From NCBI GenBank assembly GCA_916720285.1, contig CAKAQP010000100.1, forward strand, positions 1 through 8,430: a DNA stretch of 8,430 nucleotides, written 5' to 3'. The translations under genes were made by a program, and so were the position numbers. This DNA comes from an uncultured Lachnoanaerobaculum sp. Its GTDB lineage: Bacteria; Bacillota; Clostridia; Lachnospirales; Lachnospiraceae. Within the stretch, counting starts at the first letter, position 1. Each line of letters opens with the position of its first letter. Below, piece by piece: positions 1 to 5,493 of this stretch. The notes under the pieces are model-generated. The model was not told where the DNA came from and ran no database searches. It saw nothing but the letters and a program-made list of their open reading frames with translations.

Positions 1-574
1 TCTCTACATCAATATATATCATCCTTTTTGTATTATTGTTCTTATCTTCATTTGACGGCACTATATCTTCCGCTCCGAATACAAGGCATGGCTTATTCTC
101 ATACATTCTTGTTGTAAACATAGTATAGTCAGTTGGCATTATATTTATATTCTTTTCTTGTAAAATTTTAATTACATCTATTTCATTTTTTGTTTGGGTA
201 TTTCCTACATCATAAACATTAATATAAAAGTTTTTCATACTCCTTTCCATATGTAATATACTGGTATTCAAGTCCTTTACTCTATTTGACTCCATTATCA
301 TATTAACTTCTACGACATATTTTAATGGTATATACAACATATAACTTATCATTGGACTATGATTTCTGTCTACTAAGCTATCCTGTATAGTACAAATAGC
401 TTTTCCGTCTTCACTAATCCATATACCTCTCAATGTATTTTTAATTCCCCATGATAATGTATAACCATCACCCTCAATTTCTTCTGTGGTACTTGTTTCT
501 ATTAATTTAGTACTATTACTACATCCAGAAAATACCAACAAGATGAATATAATTACAATAATACTATTTTTCAC
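1..574 (-). CDS. Lipoprotein, 3' end outside window; paralogue of the lipoprotein at 1524-2549
   Basis: An open frame of 191 codons runs from a GTG at 574-572 to the window edge with no stop. The N-terminus is a lipoprotein signal peptide: Lys2, a hydrophobic core of about residues 4-15, then the lipobox VFSGC with the modified cysteine at residue 18, so the mature protein should be anchored on the outer face of the membrane. No catalytic motif is visible. It aligns along its whole visible length with the upstream lipoprotein, which also has its lipid cysteine at residue 18 and starts GTG AAA AA: ISEDGKAICTIQD vs INQDGEIYSIQE, IPLKYVVEVNMI vs LPNKYVMCIDII, FYINVYDV vs FSIKIYDI, then IDV and YID/YIN. 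The start is chosen because a stop lies upstream at 611-613, no ATG is in frame, and the signal peptide begins exactly here. GGAG at 588-591 is 13 nt away, which is long. Function unknown; an immunity-like role is inferred from the neighbours. Confidence 0.87.
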   Translation of the reverse strand, partial: MKNSIIVIIFILLVFSGCSNSTKLIETSTTEEIEGDGYTLSWGIKNTLRGIWISEDGKAICTIQDSLVDRNHSPMISYMLYIPLKYVVEVNMIMESNRVKDLNTSILHMERSMKNFYINVYDVGNTQTKNEIDVIKILQEKNINIMPTDYTMFTTRMYENKPCLVFGAEDIVPSNEDKNNNTKRMIYIDVE

Positions 575-584
575 CTTATTACAT

Positions 585-593
585 CTGCTCCTT
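585..593 (-). promoter_or_regulatory. Ribosome binding site of the partial lipoprotein
   Basis: The minus strand reads AAGGAGCAG here. It is the only good Shine-Dalgarno sequence before the GTG at 574. The spacing of 13 nt from GGAG is longer than ideal. An ATG directly after it (583-585 region) is followed at once by TAA, so it cannot be the real start. Confidence 0.55.
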
Positions 594-609
594 ATACTAT
601 TACTATATT

Positions 610-634
610 TTTAGGCGTTTGCGAAACGCTTAAA
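610..634. repeat. Near-perfect 25-nt palindrome at the edge of the IS remnant
   Basis: Arms of 11 nt (610-620 and 624-634) pair around a GCG loop, with one G-T wobble at 614/630; the core is GCGTTT-GCG-AAACGC. Its outer eight bases TTTAGGCG recur inverted as CGCCTAAA at 1297-1304. It lies 36 nt upstream of the lipoprotein start. No T-tract follows on either strand, so it is not a convincing terminator. It could be the left end of the IS or a structure in the lipoprotein leader. Confidence 0.6.
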
Positions 635-690
635 GCCGTATAAATACGACACTTTTTTGTTACTGAATATAAAAATCTCCTATAGATCTG

Positions 691-699
691 TGATATAAT
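691..699 (+). promoter_or_regulatory. Extended -10 promoter of the transposase remnant
   Basis: TGATATAAT at 691-699 matches the extended -10 consensus TGNTATAAT perfectly. No good -35 box lies 16-18 nt upstream, which is tolerated by extended -10 promoters. It points at the transposase start at 747, preceded by AAGGA at 733-737. Confidence 0.5.
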
Positions 700-746
700 T
701 GAGTTGAACAAAAAATATAAACCGCATCCCTAAAGGAAACATTACT

Positions 747-1255
747 ATGATATCACAAAAACAACTCTCTTTTGCAGATATTTTTGAAGATTGTAAAGAT
801 ATTTTTGAATCTGACAAACCTCAGTTTCTTACTCTGCCGGAAAATCACATTTAAGAAGTAAGCTGTCTACAATGAAGTTCGTATGTTCTAAAATGAAATG
901 GGAGTACAACCGACAAGACAAGTCCAAACGACATGTCTGTCACTGTGACAATCCTTGTACAACTTCTTCCTGTGGCAGAATGATTTATATTTATCCTAAA
1001 AAGAATCTCAGATCTTGTCCCGGAGTAGAACAAGGTTCTAAAGAGTGGGATGAAACATATAAGATTAGGATAAATGTTGAAAAATAAATCAATCACTTTA
1101 AGGATAGTTTCTGCATTGCCAAACGGAAAACAACAAATGAAAAAACACTACATTCCGATTTACTGCTAGCCGGTATATCACAGTTATTAACTGTTGTTGC
1201 TGATAAAATCAACCAACGACAACATATCAGAAGTTTAAAATCTTTAATTGCTTAG
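747..1255 (+). pseudogene. IS1182-family transposase, internal deletion, frameshift and nonsense mutation
   Basis: The first 35 codons (747-854, ending TAA) encode an N-terminus beginning MISQKQLSFADIFEDC, which I recognise as the start of IS1182-type transposases. After the stop, a different frame carries the C-terminal end from about 851, with ATG at 872: the cysteine-rich stretch VCHCDNPCTTSSCGRM, then YKIRINVEK, a TAA at 1085-1087, then INHFKDSFCIAKR, LHSDLLLAGISQLL and a final TAG at 1253-1255. In the family, as I remember it, the segment around VEK-S-INHFKDSF is continuous, so the TAA looks like a point nonsense mutation. The catalytic core, several hundred residues, is missing between the two pieces. 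The gene cannot make a working transposase. The open frame of 872-1087 is a fragment of this pseudogene and not a separate gene. Confidence 0.9.
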
Positions 1256-1258
1256 GAC

Positions 1259-1325
1259 TTATCAACTTTTTTATAAGCACTATGCTTATTGAAGTGCGCC
1301 TAAATCTTGTAGTTATCAACTTTTT
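1259..1325. repeat. 13-bp direct repeat flanking the right IS end
   Basis: TTATCAACTTTTT occurs at 1259-1271, directly after the transposase stop, and again at 1313-1325. The copies are 54 bp apart and bracket the hairpin at 1273-1289 and the candidate terminal repeat at 1297-1304. This may be a duplication made by nested or repeated insertion, or binding sites at the element's end. Confidence 0.6.
1273..1289. repeat. Hairpin with 7-bp perfect stem
   Basis: ATAAGCA (1273-1279) pairs with TGCTTAT (1283-1289) around the loop CTA. It lies just after the transposase stop and a run of six T on the plus strand. The T-run precedes the stem, so it does not fit a terminator for the plus strand; on the minus strand the stem is followed by A. 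Confidence 0.6.
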
Positions 1326-1331
1326 AGCTTA

Positions 1332-1354
1332 AAATTTGTGCTTTGCACAAATTT
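1332..1354. repeat. Hairpin with 10-bp perfect stem
   Basis: AAATTTGTGC (1332-1341) pairs perfectly with GCACAAATTT (1345-1354) around a TTT loop. On the minus strand the stem runs into TTTTAAGC, so it might act as a weak terminator for the lipoprotein operon about 170 nt upstream, but there is no proper T-tract beyond the stem. Confidence 0.65.
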
Positions 1355-1403
1355 ATCCTTGTATACAATAAGGATTGCTAACGAGCTCAGCGAGTTTCGC
1401 AAT
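1355..1403. repeat. Two further adjacent, overlapping hairpins
   Basis: ATCCTT (1355-1360) pairs with AAGGAT (1370-1375) and encloses the palindrome TTGTATACAA. Directly adjoining, ATTGC (1374-1378) pairs with GCAAT (1399-1403), and inside it CTC-AGC-GAG (1386-1394) forms a second short stem extended by A-T and G-T pairs. Together with the hairpin at 1332-1354 this makes an almost unbroken chain of inverted repeats from 1332 to 1403, without coding potential on either strand. Confidence 0.5.
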
Positions 1404-1431
1404 TACCTATTGCTATATTTAGTTTGAAGAA

Positions 1432-1461
1432 TTATCTTTCACTAAACTTTGTTTGACTCAT
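1432..1461 (-). pseudogene. Beheaded 9-codon reading frame with its own expression signals
   Basis: ATG at 1461-1459 encodes MSQTKFSER and then stops at TAA (1434-1432). It has an excellent ribosome binding site (AGGAG at 1471-1475, 9 nt spacing) and a TATAAT at 1482-1487 on the minus strand. No good -35 box is present. The combination suggests the front end of a former gene whose body was replaced by the hairpin-rich stretch that begins about 1430. The identity of the lost gene cannot be told from nine codons. It could also be a chance leader peptide. Confidence 0.3.
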
Positions 1462-1508
1462 TTTATCATACTCCTGTATTTATTATAAAATAATTCATAT
1501 AATTACCG

Positions 1509-1520
1509 TAACATATGTTA
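1509..1520. repeat. 12-bp perfect palindrome after the lipoprotein gene
   Basis: TAACATATGTTA is self-complementary and lies 4 nt past the lipoprotein stop. It is too AT-rich and loopless to be a terminator; a protein binding site is possible. Confidence 0.3.
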
Positions 1521-1523
1521 GTA

Positions 1524-2549
1524 TTAGTTATCTAAAACAGGCTTTAAATCCATTTGCAAATGCTCCTTTGGTTCCATATACTTATAGAAATCATTAAAGT
1601 TATTGATTTTATGCGGCAATCCGTCTATCGAATCTTTAGCACTAATTATCACCCCATCAAATGATATATCTTTACCATCCTGAATAAACAACCTGAATAT
1701 CTCTTCATCTGTCATATTATCCGACAATACAAATTCTATTTTTGTTTTTTTATTTTTTTTAGAGAGTTCCTCTACATATTTCTTTAATTTACTGAATTTT
1801 GTGTAAAGTATTTTATTGTTTTGTGGTAGACCTGATGAATACAAGTACGCTTCAACTCTCCCTTCATAATCAGAGTTATATACACGTAAACTTGCGTCTG
1901 AAGTATTTTGTAACAATAAGCTACCATTAAATATTTCTTCTTTCCCAATACTAACTACTTTGTTATATTTATTAACTAAATCCTTATAAAAATAAGATTC
2001 ATCTTCCAGATTTATGTAAAGTAACATATCCCTATTTTCTTCATACTTTTTCAGAACATTTGGATTTCTCTCTATTCTAACCGTTACATATGGTATTCCA
2101 TTGTAAATTTCTGATCCAAGTACAGAAAGTAATCCCTGTACCTGTATTTCTACATTGCTATCAATTATTTTTTTTACATCTATATACTTCACTAGGCTAT
2201 TAGTTTCAATATCATATATCTTAATTGAAAACTTTTTCGTTTTGTTTGAATCAGCGCCACCTCTAAATAATACACCATAGTCATTTTTATATATGCTTGT
2301 AGTATTTCCAATTATATCTATACACATTACATATTTATTAGGCAGAAATGTAGTCAATGTATCAAAATCATCATCTTTATTAATCTCCTGTATAGAATAT
2401 ATTTCACCATCTTGATTTATTTCACTGCTATAGTAATTTACTCTCGCTCTCCATTTCATCCCTTTTTCATACTCTGTTTTATTATTTATATAGGAACAGC
2501 TACATAAAACACACATTATTAATATAATATAAGAACAAACCTTTTTCAC
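1524..2549 (-). CDS. Lipoprotein next to LXG-like effector; candidate immunity protein
   Basis: This 341-aa protein starts at GTG (2549-2547), with GAGGTG at 2555-2560 five nt upstream. It has a signal peptide (Lys2-Lys3, hydrophobic core about 7-15) and the lipobox LCSC with the lipid cysteine at residue 18; Cys16 at position -2 is unusual. The mature protein should sit on the outer membrane face. The start is 15 nt after the stop of the effector-like gene, so the two are very probably co-transcribed. No enzyme motif is visible. Residues about 245-303 (LYTKFSKLKKYVEELSKKN, then IEFVLSDNMTDEEI and FDGVIISA) resemble the first strand-helix-strand unit of extracellular solute-binding lipoproteins, but the protein stops soon after, so it cannot be a full binding protein. 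The partial gene at 1-574 is a paralogue. A role as immunity protein is inferred only from position and membrane anchoring; a surface accessory protein for secretion is an alternative. Confidence 0.9.
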   Translation of the reverse strand: MKKVCSYIILIMCVLCSCSYINNKTEYEKGMKWRARVNYYSSEINQDGEIYSIQEINKDDDFDTLTTFLPNKYVMCIDIIGNTTSIYKNDYGVLFRGGADSNKTKKFSIKIYDIETNSLVKYIDVKKIIDSNVEIQVQGLLSVLGSEIYNGIPYVTVRIERNPNVLKKYEENRDMLLYINLEDESYFYKDLVNKYNKVVSIGKEEIFNGSLLLQNTSDASLRVYNSDYEGRVEAYLYSSGLPQNNKILYTKFSKLKKYVEELSKKNKKTKIEFVLSDNMTDEEIFRLFIQDGKDISFDGVIISAKDSIDGLPHKINNFNDFYKYMEPKEHLQMDLKPVLDN

Positions 2550-2564
2550 AATATCACCTCAATT

Positions 2565-4685
2565 TTAAAACAACTGTTTAAATGATATTTCATTCGATAT
2601 TAAATTATTGTACATCTTTTCAATCTTTTTAGATTCCTCTAAAAAACCTTTGGGATCTGCCAATATATCACATCCTCCATTCCATAATTCATAACCTGTA
2701 ATTTTATTATCATTTTCACTTTGCAATGATTTATTTGCATTTGTTTCTAGTGTATTGTAATACCCTATTTCATTAAGAAACAACTCCTTTTCTTTTTTTG
2801 TTCCACCTAATTCCATGGGGTTCTTAATTCCGTATTCTAAATTAAGCAATCCACTATAACCCTTATCATTAACTATCCGTATTTTTCTGTTTGTTTCTGG
2901 ATTGTATATGCCTGCAACCACAAGTCTACTTTCATCACCATCAACTGTATACATTCCACACGAGTAAAAGTAATCAGCCATTGTATCTTCATCTAGCTTT
3001 TTTTCTCTCTCCTCTAAAACTTCGATTTTATCTAAAAAACTTAAGTATTTACTAATAGATCTTTGTCCTGCTCCAGCTTGCCATTTAGTAAATACATTAT
3101 TCTCATTAGCTACTCCCATGCTTCTAACTACATTAATCCCTACTTCCCTGTCATAAAATGCAGAATCACTATAATTTCCAAGCCCCCCTTCAACCACAGC
3201 ATTAATTATAGAAGTCTCTAATGGAAATACAGGACTAAAACTTTCTAACAATGTTGATGCTATAATCTCTTTAACAAATCTATCTTTTAGCCTATCTTTT
3301 TCACTTTGTATATCCTTATACTCATCAATTCTCATTTCATCGATTACTTCAGAACCGTTATCAATTATGTCTGTTCTCACATATAAACTCTTAAGTTCTT
3401 TTACTGGTGACAGAACATTGCCGCTATAATTTGCGCCCAATATCTGCTCGCTATAATTCAAATAATACGAGTACTCTTTATGCTCTTTATGATACATAAA
3501 TTCGCTTATATATAGCTCTGGAAATTGTACACTTGTTTTATCAGGTAAATTTTTATATCTTTCGCCAATCAAGCATTTTATACTTCCGTATAATGTAGTC
3601 AATCCAATCAATCTGTTGTTACGCTCAACAATATTACTATACACAGTTGCATCATCTACATTACCATATAAAATTTCACCACAATTTTTTTGTAAAAGTA
3701 ACTCTGTTACACTATATAATATATCTATATACTCTCTTGCTCTTGCATTACTATTAGTATACATATCTTGATACATATGATAACGTTCATCTTTATAGTC
3801 TGCAATTGGTTTTAACATAATATTCAATGCTCGCAAAAACTCATTATCTCCATCTGTCACATTTAACTTCACAAAATATTCTGATAAAAATAATCTAGTT
3901 CCATCCCCTTGTGGAACTTTTAAAAATGCTTTATCAAAATCTTTTCTTGCGAGGTTTATAACAAAATCCTCCTCACCACATTTCTTCATAGAGATGTACA
4001 TACTACGTAGTTCAGGTAATGCAAAACCTAATCTACACAATTCGTTTACTTCTTTGTATGTTAGCCCACCCTTTAACAAATCATATCGGTTTGACTCCAA
4101 GTTAAGACTGTTTATTAAATTTGCACTAAGTTCTGTAAAATATATCTCTCCTGCTTCGGTATCAAACTTTACTGTAGAAAGACCAGTTTTTGTATCAAGT
4201 ATTATATCCTCAAGTCTTTTGCATTCATCAAATATACCTGCTGTATTATATGCAAATCTCTCCAACGCGTCTATATATCCTTGATATTTGGATATATTCC
4301 ACCTAAGCCTAGATATTCTTCTCATATTGACATGTTTTCTATTAAATTCTCTATCTATAGCAGCTTCCCATTTGTCAATATATTCTTCAAATTTTTCCCT
4401 ATATATAAATCCGATATTCGGCAACTTTCCGGCTTCCCTTAAATAGATTTCGACTGCTCTTGTATACTCTATTTGCCATGAACCATATACCTTGACTAAA
4501 GGCCTAATTATATTTTCAGTATAGCTTCGTACACTTCTCCATGCAGCCCCTTTAAATTCTATAGTCAAATCATTGGCTATACCATCAAGTTCTATTTTGG
4601 TTGATGATATTGCACAATCTATCTTCTCTATATTCGATTTTATACTTCTAGCTTTAATCCTTACTTCCAATGGCCATATAAACAT
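2565..4685 (-). CDS. LXG-like T7SS effector candidate with uncharacterised C-terminal region
   Basis: This 706-aa protein starts at ATG 4685 with the strong site AGGTGG 7 nt upstream. There is no signal peptide. The N-terminal ~200 residues are helical and fit the LXG/WXG-like targeting module of Firmicute T7SS toxins: LDG at 33-35, then FKGAAWRSVRSY at 44-55, followed by a conserved-looking helix with RPL (61-63) and a long charged helical stretch to about 165. The middle, about 200-500, is mixed and tyrosine-rich. The C-terminal part (about 530-706) begins WQAGAGQRS, passes through a coiled, charged segment (about 550-570), a strand-rich segment (about 575-620) and a helical tail. I recognise no nuclease, ADP-ribosyltransferase, NADase, lipase or TelC-type aspartate motif and no transmembrane segment. 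It follows two small helical proteins and precedes a lipoprotein, the usual gene order for LXG toxins. Secretion and toxicity are inferences; it might be a non-toxic T7SS substrate. Confidence 0.82.
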   Translation of the reverse strand: MFIWPLEVRIKARSIKSNIEKIDCAISSTKIELDGIANDLTIEFKGAAWRSVRSYTENIIRPLVKVYGSWQIEYTRAVEIYLREAGKLPNIGFIYREKFEEYIDKWEAAIDREFNRKHVNMRRISRLRWNISKYQGYIDALERFAYNTAGIFDECKRLEDIILDTKTGLSTVKFDTEAGEIYFTELSANLINSLNLESNRYDLLKGGLTYKEVNELCRLGFALPELRSMYISMKKCGEEDFVINLARKDFDKAFLKVPQGDGTRLFLSEYFVKLNVTDGDNEFLRALNIMLKPIADYKDERYHMYQDMYTNSNARAREYIDILYSVTELLLQKNCGEILYGNVDDATVYSNIVERNNRLIGLTTLYGSIKCLIGERYKNLPDKTSVQFPELYISEFMYHKEHKEYSYYLNYSEQILGANYSGNVLSPVKELKSLYVRTDIIDNGSEVIDEMRIDEYKDIQSEKDRLKDRFVKEIIASTLLESFSPVFPLETSIINAVVEGGLGNYSDSAFYDREVGINVVRSMGVANENNVFTKWQAGAGQRSISKYLSFLDKIEVLEEREKKLDEDTMADYFYSCGMYTVDGDESRLVVAGIYNPETNRKIRIVNDKGYSGLLNLEYGIKNPMELGGTKKEKELFLNEIGYYNTLETNANKSLQSENDNKITGYELWNGGCDILADPKGFLEESKKIEKMYNNLISNEISFKQLF

Positions 4686-4692
4686 ATCTTTT

Positions 4693-4698
4693 CCACCT
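4693..4698 (-). promoter_or_regulatory. Strong ribosome binding site of the effector-like gene
   Basis: AGGTGG lies in the 20-nt gap after the small partner gene, 7 nt before the ATG at 4685. It supports that start over later internal ATGs and suggests efficient translation of the large protein despite the terminator upstream. Confidence 0.7.
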
Positions 4699-4705
4699 AT
4701 AAAAT

Positions 4706-4996
4706 TTACTTCAGTAAATTTTCAATTAAAAAATTGTTTTTCTCTGCTTCTTTATCCGCATCATCTAATGCTATACCGGTCTGAGTCATAAATTCACACA
4801 TCTTTTTTAATGCATCTTGTACCAACTCACCTGATAATACCCCGCCATCATACAACTCTGAACATTCTATATCACTTTGTATTCCCTCTGATATCACTGA
4901 GTCATAAACGCATTTATCCGCAACAATATATTTAATACTATTGTTTAATCCTCTTTCAAGACTAAACACTAAACCAAGATTATTTTTTATCTCCAT
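4706..4996 (-). CDS. Small helical partner-like protein of the LXG-type effector
   Basis: This 96-aa protein has no signal peptide and lies between the WXG100 gene and the effector-like gene (20-nt gap). A modest AGGA at 5004-5007, 7 nt upstream, supports the ATG at 4996. It is acidic. The second half (about 57-95) is strongly helical. It lacks a WXG turn, but its C-terminal part LDDADKEAEKNN (77-88) lines up with YEEADNDAAKANN of the WXG100 neighbour, with leucine replacing the tyrosine of the YxxxD signal. In LXG toxin loci of streptococci, two small helical proteins (the Lap type) bind the LXG domain and supply part of the export signal, one of them with an FxxxD motif. I infer a similar chaperone or targeting role here. 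I do not recognise the exact family, and the first half (FSLERGLNNSIKYIVADKC) has no match that I know. Confidence 0.8.
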   Translation of the reverse strand: MEIKNNLGLVFSLERGLNNSIKYIVADKCVYDSVISEGIQSDIECSELYDGGVLSGELVQDALKKMCEFMTQTGIALDDADKEAEKNNFLIENLLK

Positions 4997-5015
4997 ATTT
5001 TATTCCTATATTCTC

Positions 5016-5045
5016 AAAAAGGGATGCGAATTAACACATCCCTTT
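5016..5045 (-). terminator. Rho-independent terminator between WXG100 gene and effector genes
   Basis: On the minus strand AAAGGGATG (5045-5037) pairs perfectly with CATCCCTTT (5026-5018) around a 10-nt loop, with T at 5020-5016 continuing the tract (CCCTTTTTGAG). It starts 7 nt after the WXG100 stop and ends 19 nt before the next start. No promoter is apparent in the 56-nt gap, so downstream genes probably depend on read-through. Confidence 0.85.
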
Positions 5046-5052
5046 ACAAACA

Positions 5053-5349
5053 TTAATTTTTGTTATTTGCTTTTGCTGCATCATTATCAGCTTCTTCATA
5101 GAAGTTTGCATTTGCTATCAACCCTTGTGCAACATCATTTATCAACGTTGAAATAGCCTCAAAGCTTGGCGCCAAGCTCTCGTATCTTGCAATATATGCA
5201 TTTGCACCTGATCCTCTCCACAGTTCTGGTAATTCTTGTTTTATAACTCTGTCAAGAAATCTTCTTAACTCATTATATCTCTCATTTCCTGTTGACCTGA
5301 ACATCTCAGCTCTTTCTCGTACCTGATTTGTTTCAATACCTATCTGCAT
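5053..5349 (-). CDS. WXG100 family T7SS protein (EsxA-like)
   Basis: This 98-aa protein has the WXG100 helical hairpin: helix about 7-38, the turn W44-R45-G46, second helix about 48-92, and the YxxxD secretion signal Y84-E-E-A-D88. It has no signal peptide. Such proteins are exported by, and often needed for, the type VII (ESX) machine, as dimers or with effector partners. I start it at ATG 5349, not the in-frame GTG at 5367: the six extra codons would cover the ribosome binding site AAAGGGGAG, and 98 residues is the usual family length. It is the first gene after a strong promoter and has its own terminator, so it should be the most abundant product of the locus. No T7SS ATPase (EssC) or other machine gene is in the window, so this is a satellite effector locus or the core genes lie elsewhere. 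Confidence 0.94.
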   Translation of the reverse strand: MQIGIETNQVRERAEMFRSTGNERYNELRRFLDRVIKQELPELWRGSGANAYIARYESLAPSFEAISTLINDVAQGLIANANFYEEADNDAAKANNKN

Positions 5350-5353
5350 AAAA

Positions 5354-5362
5354 CTCCCCTTT
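5354..5362 (-). promoter_or_regulatory. Ribosome binding site that sets the WXG100 start
   Basis: The minus strand reads AAAGGGGAG just before TTTT and the ATG at 5349. The AGG core is 8 nt from the ATG. Its position rules against the upstream in-frame GTG at 5367. Confidence 0.8.
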
Positions 5363-5393
5363 CTCACATTCGGTTAAAATACTGTTTATATTT

Positions 5394-5422
5394 GTTATAT
5401 CAAACAATAATAATATTGTCAA
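5394..5422 (-). promoter_or_regulatory. Strong sigma-A-type promoter of the T7SS effector locus
   Basis: On the minus strand, TTGACA (5422-5417) is followed by a 17-nt spacer and TATAAC (5399-5394). A TG one base before the -10 box makes it also an extended -10 promoter. Transcription should start about 5387, leaving a leader of about 38 nt before the WXG100 start. This is the best promoter in the window. Confidence 0.85.
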
Positions 5423-5426
5423 TATT
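5412..5426. promoter_or_regulatory. Dyad over the -35 box, candidate operator
   Basis: AATATTG (5412-5418) and CAATATT (5420-5426) form a perfect inverted repeat with a single-base centre at 5419. The -35 box 5417-5422 lies inside it. A second, partly overlapping dyad CAATA-ATAA-TATTG spans 5405-5418. A regulator bound here would block RNA polymerase. The region is very AT-rich, so chance is possible. Confidence 0.45.
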
Positions 5427-5493
5427 CAATATATTTCAACTAACTATATGTGCGTAAATACAATGTATTATAATCTATTATATAAAACCGATA

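Larger units (their letters stand above)
610..1304 (+). mobile_element. Internally deleted IS1182-family element with candidate terminal repeats
   Basis: The transposase remnant at 747-1255 is bracketed by an 8-bp inverted repeat, TTTAGGCG at 610-617 and CGCCTAAA at 1297-1304. Beyond eight bases the two ends diverge, and I see no clear target duplication, so the boundaries are tentative. If right, the element is about 695 bp, against roughly 1.6-1.9 kb for intact members of the family, and sits 17 nt upstream of the ribosome binding site of the partial lipoprotein. It runs opposite to every intact gene in the window. Confidence 0.5.

Noticed and set aside
851..1096. Open frame antisense to the transposase remnant
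   Set aside because: It is a shadow of the recognised IS1182-type C-terminus on the plus strand and has no family features.
1332..1354. Strong hairpin considered as the terminator of the lipoprotein operon
   Set aside because: No T-tract follows the stem beyond its own paired T residues and it lies about 170 nt from the stop; kept as a structural repeat only.
575..1523. CRISPR array or tRNA in the gene-poor stretch
   Set aside because: Repeats are inverted and few, with no regular spacers; no cloverleaf or TTCRANY box was seen.
2565..4685. TelC-like lipid II phosphatase activity for the large protein, suggested by the lipoprotein neighbour
   Set aside because: The only aspartate clusters (VDD about 343-345, VDGDE about 581-585) do not form a recognisable TelC motif.
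3994..4791. Plus-strand open frames within the effector-like and partner genes (3994-4284, 4573-4791)
   Set aside because: They lie opposite well-supported coding sequence, with low-complexity hydrophobic products and no recognisable motif.
5053..5367. Longer WXG100 frame starting at the GTG at 5367
   Set aside because: The six extra codons contain the ribosome binding site AAAGGGGAG; the ATG at 5349 gives the usual family length.
5467..5472. Second TATAAT on the minus strand upstream of the effector promoter
   Set aside because: No -35 box at suitable spacing; the surrounding sequence is AT-rich enough for it to be chance.
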